Below are positions 24,844 to 34,202 of a stretch of DNA of 64,000 bases, piece after piece. Below the pieces are notes generated by a model. That model made no database searches and was not told the DNA's origin. It saw only the letters and a program-made list of their open reading frames with translations. Source of the DNA: Streptomyces marispadix (lineage in GTDB: Bacteria > Actinomycetota > Actinomycetes > Streptomycetales > Streptomycetaceae); assembly GCF_022524345.1 (NCBI RefSeq), contig NZ_JAKWJU010000002.1:5446001-5510000 (forward strand). The letters are read 5' to 3'. Numbering within the stretch: position 1 is the stretch's first letter; each line of letters starts with the position of its first letter. The position numbers and the translations under genes are program-made.

Positions 24844-25224
24844 CGAGCGGCCCGAGGGCGACGCGTGACGAGAGAAAGAGGGCGAGCGGAAAGCAGCGGC
24901 CCCGCCCGGCCACGTCCGGCGCGGCTCGCCAGAGGCCGCCAACTGCCCCTCCCCGCCCCGGCGTTGAGCGCCCCCGGCACGAGGGCCGCCGCCTGGCAGG
25001 TGTCCGCTTCTCCCCTTATCGCATGGATCAAAGTGACATTTCGTCCCCACGTGCATCTTTCACTTTTTGAACTTTGAAACAGCGTCTTGCGTGGACCGTA
25101 TGCCTGGGCAAGCATTCCATCCAGCGCTTGTCAGGGACACGGCGTTCCCCTCGTCGTGCGCTCCCGGCTGCGCCCAACGGGCCCACCACCCCAAGGGGCC
25201 CCCGTTCTCCTACTGGAGGAATCA
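24844..25224 (+). other. Intergenic region upstream of the secreted protease
   Basis: No convincing gene. It becomes AT-richer at 25010-25085, where AAAGTGA (25030-25036) and TCACTTT (25060-25066) form an inverted repeat separated by 23 bp. This is probably the control region of the protease gene; start site and regulator are unknown. Confidence 0.4.
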
Positions 25225-26127
25225 GTGAGGATCACGCGCACCACCCCCCATCGCACCTTTGCGAGACGCGTGAGGCTGATCGCAGTGACATCCGGCTTCG
25301 CGGTCGCCGCGGCGCTCGCCCTCCCGGCGAGCGGTGCCTCCGCTGCCGAGCCGGCCCCCACCGAGTTCAGCTCCGCCGCGCTCAGCGACGCGAGCAAGGC
25401 TCTGCGCACCGCTCACATCGGCGGCGTCGCCTGGTACACCGACAAGAAGGCCGACAAGGTCGTCGTGACGGTGGACAGCACGGTCTCCAAGGCCGACCTC
25501 GCCAAGGTCAAGAAGGAAGCCGGCGTCAACGCCGGTGCCTACGAGATCAAGCGCACCCCCGGCAAGTTCACCAAGCTCATAGCCGGAGGCGAGGCCATCA
25601 CCACGGGCGGCGCCCGCTGCTCTCTCGGCTTCAACGTGCAGGACGGAAACGGCACCAAGTACGCCCTGACGGCCGGTCACTGCACCAACATCGGCAGCAC
25701 CTGGTCGATCGGCACTACGGCCGGCAGCAGCTTCCCCGGCAACGACTACGGCATCATCCGCCACTCCGACCCGAACGCCGCCGACGGCAGGGTCTACCTC
25801 TACAACGGCTCGTACCAGGAGATCACCGGCGCCGGAAACGCCTCCGTCGGCCAGTCCGTGCAGCGCAGCGGCAGCACGACGGGCGTGCACGGCGGCACCG
25901 TCACCGGCCTGAACGCGACCGTCGACTACGGCCCCGACGGCATCGTCTCCGGTCTCATCCAGACCAACGTCTGCGCCGAGCCCGGCGACAGCGGCGGTTC
26001 GCTCTTCGCGGGCAGCACCGCCCTCGGTATGACCTCCGGCGGCAGCGGCAACTGCTCGTCCGGCGGTACGACGTTCTTCCAGCCGGTCACCGAGGCACTG
26101 AGCGCGTACGGAGTGAGCATCATCTGA
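25225..26127 (+). CDS. Secreted S1 family serine protease (streptogrisin-like)
   Basis: 300 residues. A signal peptide with a twin-Arg-rich n-region ends near ASGASA (residue ~40). It is followed by an alpha-lytic-type pro-region (about 41-115) that acts as folding chaperone. The mature protease probably begins at [11 protein letters not shown]. Catalytic residues: TAGHC (His), GNDYGII (Asp), EPGDSGGS (Ser). Cysteine pairs (RCSLGF with [13 protein letters not shown] with NCSSGG) match streptogrisins A/B. GGAGGA precedes the GTG at 25225. This is a typical exported nutrient-scavenging protease. Confidence 0.95.
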   Translation: MRITRTTPHRTFARRVRLIAVTSGFAVAAALALPASGASAAEPAPTEFSSAALSDASKALRTAHIGGVAWYTDKKADKVVVTVDSTVSKADLAKVKKEAGVNAGAYEIKRTPGKFTKLIAGGEAITTGGARCSLGFNVQDGNGTKYALTAGHCTNIGSTWSIGTTAGSSFPGNDYGIIRHSDPNAADGRVYLYNGSYQEITGAGNASVGQSVQRSGSTTGVHGGTVTGLNATVDYGPDGIVSGLIQTNVCAEPGDSGGSLFAGSTALGMTSGGSGNCSSGGTTFFQPVTEALSAYGVSII

Positions 26128-26174
26128 CGCCTCTCACCACGGCACGACCGGGGCACGTCCCCCGATGAACGCGG

Positions 26175-26214
26175 CGCCGGCCCGTGCATCCCGCCAAGGG
26201 TGCGCGGGCCGGCG
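26175..26214 (+). terminator. GC-rich terminator after the protease gene
   Basis: CGCCGGCCCG at 26175-26184 pairs perfectly with CGGGCCGGCG at 26205-26214 around a 20-base loop that itself can pair (CCC with GGG). It starts about 50 bp after the stop codon. Confidence 0.75.
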
Positions 26215-26347
26215 TCATGCGTACGGGCGGCCGTGCCACGCCTGTGGTCATGCCACGCCTGTGCGGCGGCTCATTGACCGACTTATTGCCCGGCCGCGGC
26301 GTTTCCGGCCGAGCCACGCGGTGACCTGGGGGCTGGGATCGATCCGT

Positions 26348-29300
26348 GTGAAAGGGGCTTCGGGGTGGGCACGCCGTACGCAGGAGCGCACCGGCCAGGA
26401 CGCCGGGCGCGGCGGCGGACCGCTGGACGTGGCCGCCCTTGAGAAGGCGCTCCGCGCACGCGTCGACGCCGAGGTGCGCTTCGACGCGGGCAGCCGTGGC
26501 GCCTACGCGACGGACGGCTCGAACTACCGTCAGGTGCCGATCGGCGTGGTCGTGCCGCGCAGCGTGGACGCGGGGGCCGGAACCGTCGCCGTGTGCGCCG
26601 AGTTCGGCGCCCCCCTGCTCTCCCGCGGCGGCGGCACCAGCCTCGCCGGGCAGTGCACCAACACCGCCGTCGTGGTCGACTGGACGAAGTACTGCCACGG
26701 GCTCGTCTCCGTCGACGCCGAACGCCGTACGTGCGTAGTGGAACCCGGCATCGTGCTGGACGAGCTGAACGCCCGGCTGAGGCCCTACGGGCTGAAGTTC
26801 GGCCCGGCGCCGTCCACCCACAGCCACTGCTCGCTCGGCGGGATGATCGGCAACAACTCCTGCGGCGCCTCGGCACAGGCGTACGGCAAGACCGCCGACA
26901 ACGTCCGGCGACTGGAGATCCTCACCTACGACGGCCTGCGCTGCTGGGTGGGGCCGACCTCGCCCGTGGAGTACGAGGAGGCCGTGTCCGGCGGCGGGCG
27001 CCTTGCCGAGATCCACCGGGTCTGCGAAGGATCACCGACCGCGACATGGCCGAGGTGAGGCTGGGATTCCCCCGCATTCCGCGCAGGGTCTCCGGCTACA
27101 ACCTCGACTCGCTGCTCCCCGAGAACGGCTTCGACCTCGCCAAGGCCCTCGTCGGCAGCGAGGGCACCCTCGTCACCGTGCTCCACGCCGAGCTGGACCT
27201 GGTGCCGGTGCCGAAGGCCGAGGCCACCCTGGTGCTCGGCTACGACGACATCTGCGCGGCGGCCGACGACGTGCCGGGTCTGCTGCGGCACTGCGCCCCG
27301 GCCCAACTGGAGGCTCTGGACGGGCGGATGGCGCGGCTCATGCGCGAGGAGGGCACGCACCTGGACTCCCTGCGCGAGTTCCCGGAGGGCGAGAGCTGGC
27401 TGCTGGTGCTGTTCGCGGGCGACAGCCCCGAGGACGCCGACGGTCAGGCCCGCCGGTTGCTCGACGCCGTGGGACGACGGCCCGGCGACCGCTCTGTGGC
27501 CTTCTCCGACGATCCGGCGCGCGAACAGCGCATGCTCAAGGCACGCGAGGCGGGCCTCGGGGTGACGGCCCGGCCTCCCGACGGCCGTGAGACCTGGGAG
27601 GGCTGGGAGGACTCGGCGGTGCCGCCGGAACGACTCGGGGACTATCTGCGTGAACTGAAGGGCCTGTTCGCGGAGTTCGACTACGGGCACCCCTCGCTCT
27701 ACGGGCACTTCGGCCAGGGCTGTGTGCACACCCGCATCCCCTTCGACCTCAAGAGCGCCCAAGGCGTCGCCGCCTTCCGGGAGTTCGTGACGAGGGCGGC
27801 CGATCTGGCGGTGTCCTACGGCGGTTCGCTCTCCGGTGAGCACGGCGACGGGCAGTCGAGGGGCGAGCTGCTGCCGCGGATGTTCGGAACGCGGCTGATG
27901 GCCGCGTTCGGCGAGGTCAAGGCGCTCTTCGACCCCGGCGACCGTATGAACCCGGGCAAGCTCGTCGCCCGCGCTCCCGCCACGGATGCCGCTCCCGCCA
28001 CGGATGCCGTGCCCGCTACGAGCGCCGCCCCTGGTTCGGGTCCCGGTCCGCGCTCCGGCCCGTACGGCGTCGACGAGAACCTGCGACTCGGTCCGCAATG
28101 GCAACCGGCCGCCCACGGGACGCACTTCGGTTATCCCGGCGACGGCGGCTCGTTCACCGGCGCGGTGATGCGCTGCGTGGGTGTGGGCAACTGCCGGTCG
28201 CAGTCGGGCGGAGTGATGTGTCCTTCGTACCGGGCGACGGGGGAGGAGGAGCACTCCACGCGCGGCCGGGCCAGGCTGCTCTTCGAAATGCTGGGCGGGC
28301 ACGCCGATTCGCCCGTGCGGAACGGCTGGCGCTCGACCGAGGTACGTGACGCGCTCGACCTGTGCCTCGCATGCAAGGGCTGCAAGTCCGACTGCCCCGT
28401 CGAGGTCGACATGGCCACGTACAAGGCCGAGTTCCTCTCCCACCACTACGCGCGCAGGCTGCGGCCCGCAGCGCACTACTCGCTCGGCTGGCTGCCGCTG
28501 TGGGCGCGGGCCTCCCGTCTTGCCCCGAGGGCGCTGAACGCCGCGCTGTACGCGCCGGTCCTGGCCCGAACAGGCAAGCGGGCGGCGGGAGTCGCCGCCG
28601 ACCGTGAGGCGCCGGTCTTCGCGCGGGAGACCTTCACCGAATGGTGGCGAGCGCGCGACGCGGGACGCCCTGAGCCGGAGCCCGGTGATCCGCGTGCGGT
28701 GGTGCTGTGGCCCGACACCTTCAGCAACCACTTCCATCCGTCCGTGGCGAAGTCGGCGGTATGCGTGCTGGAGGACGCCGGGTTCCGGGTGGCCGTGCCG
28801 CGACGTGCCGTCTGCTGCGGTCTGACGTGGATCTCCACGGGCCAACTGGCCACGGCGAAGCGTGCGTTGCGCCGCACGCTGGAGGTGCTGGGGCCGTGGA
28901 TCGAGGCGGGCACCCCCGTCGTCGTCCTCGAACCCTCCTGTGCGGCGGTACTGCGTTCCGATGCGCCGGAGTTGATGCCGCAGGACGAGCAGGTGGCCCG
29001 TCTGGCACGGCAGTCGGCGACTTTCGCGGAACTGCTCGTGAACCGGGCGGGGGAGTGGCGGCCGCCCGACGTGGCCCGTTCCGCCGTCGTACAGACCCAC
29101 TGCCATCAGCACGCCGTGCTGGCCGACGGGCCGCACCGTGAACTGATGCGGCGTGCCGGCATCCACGCCGACGTCCTCGACGAGGGCTGCTGCGGGCTCG
29201 CCGGGAACTTCGGCTTCGAACGGGGCCACAGCGAACTCTCCCGGACCGTCGGCGAGTTGGGCGTCCTGCCCGCGATGCGGCAGGCCCCTGCCGGGCATCT

Positions 29301-29610
29301 GCTCCTCGCCGACGGCTTCAGTTGCCGTACGCAGATCGAACAGGGCGGCACCGGGCGCGGCGCGCTGCACCTCGCCGAGGTGCTGGCCCTCGCACTGGAC
29401 GGCCCGCTCCCCGGGGACCGCCCCGAGAAGCTCGCCGAACGGCCCGAAGTCCCCGCGCGTGACCGCAGGCTGGCCGCAGGAGTCGCGGGAGCAGCAGCCG
29501 CGGTCGCGGGCCTCGCGGCCGCGTCCGGCGTGGCCGGTGCTCTGCGGAAGAGCGCCGTCCGCCCGGCGCGGCGCCGGCGGCGCTCGCGACCCCGGGGAGG
29601 ACGGCGATGA
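26348..29610 (+). pseudogene. GlcD-like FAD oxidase fused to an Fe-S/CCG domain protein, frameshifted
   Basis: A single ~1087-residue FAD-binding and Fe-S-binding protein (D-lactate/2-hydroxy-acid dehydrogenase type) split by a frameshift. Part 1 (26348 to stop 27058) holds the PCMH FAD fold: PLLSRGGGTSLAGQCTN, LGGMIGNNSCGASA. Part 2, in the next frame, resumes LGFPRIPRRVSGYNLDSLLPENG, then FGQGCVHTRIPFDL and GEHGDGQSRGELL, two 4Fe-4S clusters (CVGVGNCRSQSG, CLACKGCKSDCPVE) and CCG-type heterodisulphide-reductase motifs (CCGLTWISTGQ, CCGLAGNFGFE). One G lost from a GGGG run near 27036 would join EIHR to GLRRITDRDM. It is either a recent mutation or a sequencing error. Overlaps the next gene by ATGA. 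Confidence 0.85.
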
Positions 29611-30887
29611 CGAGCGGCGACCACACGGGCAGGCCGACCGCGCCCAGCACGACGACCACCCCGGCCACGCCCGACGAGCGCCGGGGCGCCCGCGACGGGT
29701 CCCGGCACGACCGCCCTCGGGACCTTCGTATGAACGGGCCCTCCACGGGCGGTCGTCGGACGGAGCGCACCCCGGCGGCGGACGGGCCCCGCGTCGAGGC
29801 GGTCGAGGCGACCGTGCACACCGTCCCGACCGATGTGCCCGAAGCCGACGGCACGCTGGCCTGGGACGCGACGACCCTCGTCCTCGTGAGGGTCCGCTCC
29901 GGCGCCGTGACCGGCCTCGGCTGGACCTACGGCGCCCCCGCCGTGGCACAGGTCGTACGGGAGCAGCTCGCCGGACTGGTACGCGGCGGAAGCGCATGGG
30001 ACGTCCCCGCCGCCAACGAGGCGATGAGCCGTGCGGTACGCAACTCCGGCCGCCCCGGCCTGATCGCCTGCGCCATCTCGGCCGTGGACATCGCGCTGTG
30101 GGACCTCAAGGCCCGGCTGCTGGAACTGCCCCTCGTAAGCCTCCTCGGCGCGGCACGCGAAGACGTCCCCGTGTACGGCAGCGGCGGCTTCACCAGGTAC
30201 GGCCGCGAACAGCAGGACAGTCAACTGCGTTCCTGGGTCGAGGAGTCGGGCATTCCCCGCGTCAAAATCAAGATCGGTGAGTCGCGGGGCGCGGCCGAGG
30301 AGCGTGACCGTGCGCGCGTGACGCGGGCACGGGCGAGCGTCGGCGCGGGCACGGAGCTGTACGCCGACGCCAACGGCGCCTACTCCCGTAAGCAGTCGGT
30401 CCGTGTCGCCGCCCACCTTGACGCGGAGGGCGTCACCTGGTTCGAGGAGCCGGTCTCCTCGGACGATACGGACGGGCTGGCGCAGGTGCGTGCGGCTGTG
30501 GCCCCCGACGTGGCCGCGGGCGAATACGGCTGGACGACCCACTCCTTCAGGCAACTGATCGAGGCCGGTGCGGTCGACTGCCTCCAGGCCGACGCCACGC
30601 GCTGCGGAGGCATCACCGTGTGGCTGCGTGCCGCGGCGCTCGCCGAGGCGAACGGGCTGGAGATCTCCGGGCATTGCGCGCCCCACGTACACGCGCACGC
30701 CGCCGCGTCGGTCCCGAACCTGCGGCATCTGGAGTGGTTCCACGACCACGTACGGATCGAGGAACAGCTCTTCGGCGACACCCTCGATCCCGGCGGCGGG
30801 ACGCTGCGACCGGGCGAGCAGGGCGGGGCACCCGGGCTCGGCCTGGAGCTGCGCGCGTACGAGGCCCGTCGATCTCGCACCGGTTGA
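29607..30887 (+). CDS. Enolase-superfamily enzyme (mandelate racemase/muconate lactonizing type)
   Basis: 426 residues with ~60 low-complexity N-terminal residues. The capping domain ends near DIALWDLKARLLELPLVSLLG. The barrel has VKIKIGES (base Lys of KxK), LYADANGAYS, WFEEPVSSDD and AAGEYGW (metal ligands Asp/Glu/Glu), and the C-terminal ISGHCAPHVHAH (His base). These enzymes abstract a proton alpha to a carboxylate, typically dehydrating acid sugars. The start overlaps the upstream stop (ATGA), coupling it to the hydroxy-acid oxidase. An internal ATG at 29730 could also serve. Confidence 0.87.
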   Translation: MTSGDHTGRPTAPSTTTTPATPDERRGARDGSRHDRPRDLRMNGPSTGGRRTERTPAADGPRVEAVEATVHTVPTDVPEADGTLAWDATTLVLVRVRSGAVTGLGWTYGAPAVAQVVREQLAGLVRGGSAWDVPAANEAMSRAVRNSGRPGLIACAISAVDIALWDLKARLLELPLVSLLGAAREDVPVYGSGGFTRYGREQQDSQLRSWVEESGIPRVKIKIGESRGAAEERDRARVTRARASVGAGTELYADANGAYSRKQSVRVAAHLDAEGVTWFEEPVSSDDTDGLAQVRAAVAPDVAAGEYGWTTHSFRQLIEAGAVDCLQADATRCGGITVWLRAAALAEANGLEISGHCAPHVHAHAAASVPNLRHLEWFHDHVRIEEQLFGDTLDPGGGTLRPGEQGGAPGLGLELRAYEARRSRTG

Positions 30888-30982
30888 CGGCCCGCGGCGC
30901 CTTACGGGCCTTACGGGCAGTACGGCCGTCAGGGGGACCCATGCGGAGGGGGGGTCACGCGTGGGACATGGACGTGAGGAGA

Positions 30983-31030
30983 CGAGGACACACGGAGACG
31001 AGGACACACGGAGACGAGGACACACGGAGA
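30983..31030. repeat. Tandem 16-bp repeat, three copies
   Basis: CGAGGACACACGGAGA is repeated three times, then begins a fourth time, in the spacer before the GH15 gene. Confidence 0.9.
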
Positions 31031-31075
31031 CGAGGACGTGAGGAGACAAGAACGCAGCGGAAGAGGCGCACCAGC

Positions 31076-32923
31076 ATGACGGGTCTGCTCCCCGAACCAC
31101 CGGAGCGTACGGGTCAGCCCGAACACCCCGCACATTCCATGCCACTTGACGATCCGCCGCGAGCACTGCGCGACTACGCCTTCATCGCCGACGGCGAGCG
31201 TGGCGCCCTGATCGGCCAGAGCGGCGAGATCTGCTGGCTGTGCGCTCCGCGCTGGCACGACGGCGCCGTCTTCTCGACCCTCATCGGCGGCTCCGGTGTC
31301 TACGCGGTGACACCGAAGGGCCGGTTCGTGCCCGGCGGGCACTACGAGACGGGCTCGCTCATCTGGCGCAGCCGCTGGATCACCGAGCACGGCATCGTCG
31401 AGTGCCGCGAGGCGCTGGCGTTCCCCGGCGAGCCCGGACGGCTGGTGCTGCTGCGCCGCATCCTGGCGAGGGAGGGCCCCGCCCATGTGACGGTCCGTCT
31501 GCGTCCTCGCGCCGCATACGGCAGGGAGCCGCTGCGGGAGGTCTCGCGCGACCAGGACGGAGTGTGGCACGGACGCACCGGGCCGCTGCGTCTGCGGTGG
31601 TCGGGATGCGAGAACGCCGTGCTGCGCGAACGGCACGCGGACGGCGCCGAGTTGACCGCGGAGCTGGACCTTGGCGCCGGGACCCGCCACGACCTCGTCC
31701 TTGAGATCGGCACAGGCGCGCCGCACTCCGCACCGCCCTCTGCCTCCCGCGTGTGGGAGAGCACCGAGGCCGCCTGGGCGCATACTGTCCCGCCGCTGGA
31801 CCACACCGCAGCTCCCGGCGACGCCAGGCAGGCGTACGCACTGCTGCGCGGAATGACCGGAGGCGGCGGCATGGTCGCGGCGGCCACCACGAGCCTGCCC
31901 GAACGCGCCGAGGAGGGACGCGACTACGACTACCGCTATGTGTGGGTCCGCGACCAGTCCATCGCGGGGCAGGCCGTGGCGGCGGCGGGCCCTCACGAAC
32001 TCCTCGACGACGCGGCCCGGTTCGTCACCGCACGGCTGCACGCGGACGGCCCGCGCATGGCGCCCGCCTACACCGTCGACGGAGACTCTGTGCCCGCTCA
32101 GCGGCGGCTCGGCCTGCCCGGCTATCCCGGCGGCTACGACCGGATCGGCAACCGAGCCGGAGGCCAGTTCCAACTCGACGCCTTCGGCGAGGCGTTGCTG
32201 CTTCTCGCCGCTGCCGCACGCCACGGACGCCTCGACGCCGACGGCTGGCACGCGGCCGCGATCGCCGCCGGGGCCGTCGCCCGCAGAAGGCATGAACCGG
32301 ACGCGGGGATATGGGAGTTGGAGCCGCGCGCCTGGACGCACAGCAGGCTCGTCTGCGCGGCGGGACTTCGCCGCATCGCCGCAGTGGCACCGCACGGGCC
32401 GTACGCCGGCCGCGCCCGCGAATGGGAGGCTCTCGCCGACGCCGTCACCGCCGACGCCGCCGCCGAGGCGCTGCACCCGGACGGCCACTGGCAGCGTGCG
32501 CCGGACGACCCCGCGCCGGACGCGGCGCTGCTGCTGCCGCCGCTGCGCGGCGCCCTGCCGGGCGACGACCCCCGTACGCGGGCGACCCTGCGCACCTATG
32601 CGCGGAAGCTGACCGACGGCCACTTCGCCTACCGTTTCCGCCACGACGAGCGGCCCCTGCGGGAAGCCGAAGGAGCCTTCCTGCTCTGCGGGTTCGTCAT
32701 GGCGCTCGCCGAGCACCAGCAGGGCCACGAGGTGGAGGCGTACCGGTGGTTCGAACGCAATCGCGCGGCCTGCGGGGCGGCGGGCCTGTACTCGGAGGAG
32801 TACGACATCGTCCAGCGCCAGCTACGGGGCAACCTCCCGCAGGCGTTCGTACACGCACTGCTGCTGGAGAGCGCGGCGGTTCTGGCCTCCGGAGACGGGC
32901 ACAGCGGAAGGCGGCGTACGTGA
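31076..32923 (+). CDS. Glycoside hydrolase family 15 protein (glucoamylase/trehalase-like)
   Basis: 615 residues. The N-terminal beta domain (YAFIADGERGALIGQSGEICWLCAPRWHDGAVF) and the (alpha/alpha)6 barrel (GRDYDYRYVWVRDQSIAGQAVAAAG, GQFQLDAFGEALLLL, GIWELEPRAWTHSRLVCAAGL, GLYSEEYD) are the standard layout of bacterial GH15 proteins, which release glucose from alpha-glucans or trehalose. Glu in WELEPR and in SEEYD are the expected acid and base. No signal peptide, so it is cytoplasmic. GGAAGAGG precedes the ATG at 31076; an in-frame ATG at 31139 (MPLDDPPRAL) is a plausible shorter start. Follows the enolase-like gene, separated by the 16-bp repeats. Confidence 0.9.
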   Translation: MTGLLPEPPERTGQPEHPAHSMPLDDPPRALRDYAFIADGERGALIGQSGEICWLCAPRWHDGAVFSTLIGGSGVYAVTPKGRFVPGGHYETGSLIWRSRWITEHGIVECREALAFPGEPGRLVLLRRILAREGPAHVTVRLRPRAAYGREPLREVSRDQDGVWHGRTGPLRLRWSGCENAVLRERHADGAELTAELDLGAGTRHDLVLEIGTGAPHSAPPSASRVWESTEAAWAHTVPPLDHTAAPGDARQAYALLRGMTGGGGMVAAATTSLPERAEEGRDYDYRYVWVRDQSIAGQAVAAAGPHELLDDAARFVTARLHADGPRMAPAYTVDGDSVPAQRRLGLPGYPGGYDRIGNRAGGQFQLDAFGEALLLLAAAARHGRLDADGWHAAAIAAGAVARRRHEPDAGIWELEPRAWTHSRLVCAAGLRRIAAVAPHGPYAGRAREWEALADAVTADAAAEALHPDGHWQRAPDDPAPDAALLLPPLRGALPGDDPRTRATLRTYARKLTDGHFAYRFRHDERPLREAEGAFLLCGFVMALAEHQQGHEVEAYRWFERNRAACGAAGLYSEEYDIVQRQLRGNLPQAFVHALLLESAAVLASGDGHSGRRRT

Positions 32924-32993
32924 GCGCCCGCGAGGCGGGCGGTGCGGGAACAGGGCGGCGCACTCAGGCGGAGACGGAAGAGGGTGGAGCAGC

Positions 32994-34040
32994 ATGGCTC
33001 TCACGGTCGTGATCACCGGAGCGAGCGCGGGCATCGGCCGTGCGACCGCGCGCATGTTCGGGGCACGGGGAGCGGACGTGGCGCTGATCGCCCGCGGCTG
33101 GGCAGGACTACAGGCCGCCGCGGACGAGGTCGAGGAGAGCGGCGCCCGTGCGCTGCCGCTGCGTGCGGACGTGGCCGACCACCGTCAGGTGGAGCACGCG
33201 GCCGAGGCGGCGGAGGAGGCGCTGGGGCCGATCGACGTATGGGTCAACTCGGCCTTCACCTCCGTCTTCGCGCCGTTCACCGAGATCGAGCCCGACGAGT
33301 ACGCCCGCGTCACGGATGTGACGTATCTGGGCTTCGTGAACGGTACGAGAGCGGCGCTGAAGCGGATGGTGCCGAGGGACCACGGGACCGTGGTGCAGGT
33401 CGGCTCGGCGCTCGGGGACCGGTCCGTGCCGTTGCAGTCGGCCTACTGCGGGGCGAAGCACGCCGTCAACGGGTTCACGTCGAGCATCCGTACGGAGCTG
33501 CGGCACCGGCGCAGCCGTGTCCACATCACCGTCGTGCAGATGCCCGCGGTCAACACCCCGCAGTTCTCCTGGGTCCGCTCCCGGCTGCCGGATCATCCCC
33601 AGCCGGTGCCGCCGGTCTACCAGCCGGAGGTCGCCGCCCGTGCCGTGCTGCACGCCGCGGACCGGCCACGGCGCAAGCAGTACTACGTGGGGGCCTCGAC
33701 GCTGGCGACGGTCCTCGCGAACAAGGCGGCACCCGCCCTGCTGGACCGCTATCTGGCACGTACCGGCTTCGACTCGCAGCAGGAGCGGGGGCTGCGGCAG
33801 GAGACACGCGAGGGAAACCTCTGGCACCCGGCCGACGCCGCCCCCGGCACCGATCACGGGGCGCACGGCGTCTTCGACGACAGGGCACATGCGCGCTCCC
33901 CGCAGGCGGCGCTCGCCCGGCGCCCGGCGCTGGTGTCGGGGGCGCTCGCGGGGGCCGCGGCCGGGGCGGCGGGCCTGGTGGCGTGGCGGAGGCGAGGGCG
34001 GCGGCCCGGGACGGCAGCGCCGTGGGAACGGGCAGGGTGA
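32994..34040 (+). CDS. SDR family oxidoreductase
   Basis: 348 residues. VVITGASAGIGRATARMF is the TGxxxGIG NAD(P)-binding motif, VWVNSAF replaces the usual NNAG, and SAYCGAKHAVNGF holds catalytic Tyr and Lys with Ser in QVGSALG. About 100 extra C-terminal residues end in one hydrophobic helix (ALVSGALAGAAAGAAGLVAW) followed by Arg-rich residues, so it may be membrane-attached. GGGTGGAG precedes the ATG. It lies 70 bp after the GH15 gene on the same strand. Substrate unknown. Confidence 0.88.
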   Translation: MALTVVITGASAGIGRATARMFGARGADVALIARGWAGLQAAADEVEESGARALPLRADVADHRQVEHAAEAAEEALGPIDVWVNSAFTSVFAPFTEIEPDEYARVTDVTYLGFVNGTRAALKRMVPRDHGTVVQVGSALGDRSVPLQSAYCGAKHAVNGFTSSIRTELRHRRSRVHITVVQMPAVNTPQFSWVRSRLPDHPQPVPPVYQPEVAARAVLHAADRPRRKQYYVGASTLATVLANKAAPALLDRYLARTGFDSQQERGLRQETREGNLWHPADAAPGTDHGAHGVFDDRAHARSPQAALARRPALVSGALAGAAAGAAGLVAWRRRGRRPGTAAPWERAG

Positions 34041-34076
34041 GCCGGCAACGTATGCATGCACGAAGTAAGAGCGAGC

Positions 34077-34115
34077 AAAGGTAGACGTGATCTAAGTAAG
34101 ATTGCGTCTACCTTT
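34077..34115. promoter_or_regulatory. Perfect 11-bp inverted repeat in an AT-rich patch
   Basis: AAAGGTAGACG (34077-34087) and CGTCTACCTTT (34105-34115) flank 17 bases. The stretch is unusually AT-rich and sits 37 bp after the SDR stop and 88 bp before the ATPase gene. It could be a terminator or an operator/promoter for the ATPase. Confidence 0.5.
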
Positions 34116-34202
34116 ATCGTTCCGGGTGGGTGTCCGGGTGGGTGTGTCCGGACTGTGTCCGCCCCGCCACCTGCCCTGTCCTCGACGTCCCGGAGGGTTC
34201 CC

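Noticed and set aside
30961..31035. Short repeats considered as a CRISPR array
   Set aside because: Units are 16 bp and contiguous, with no spacers.
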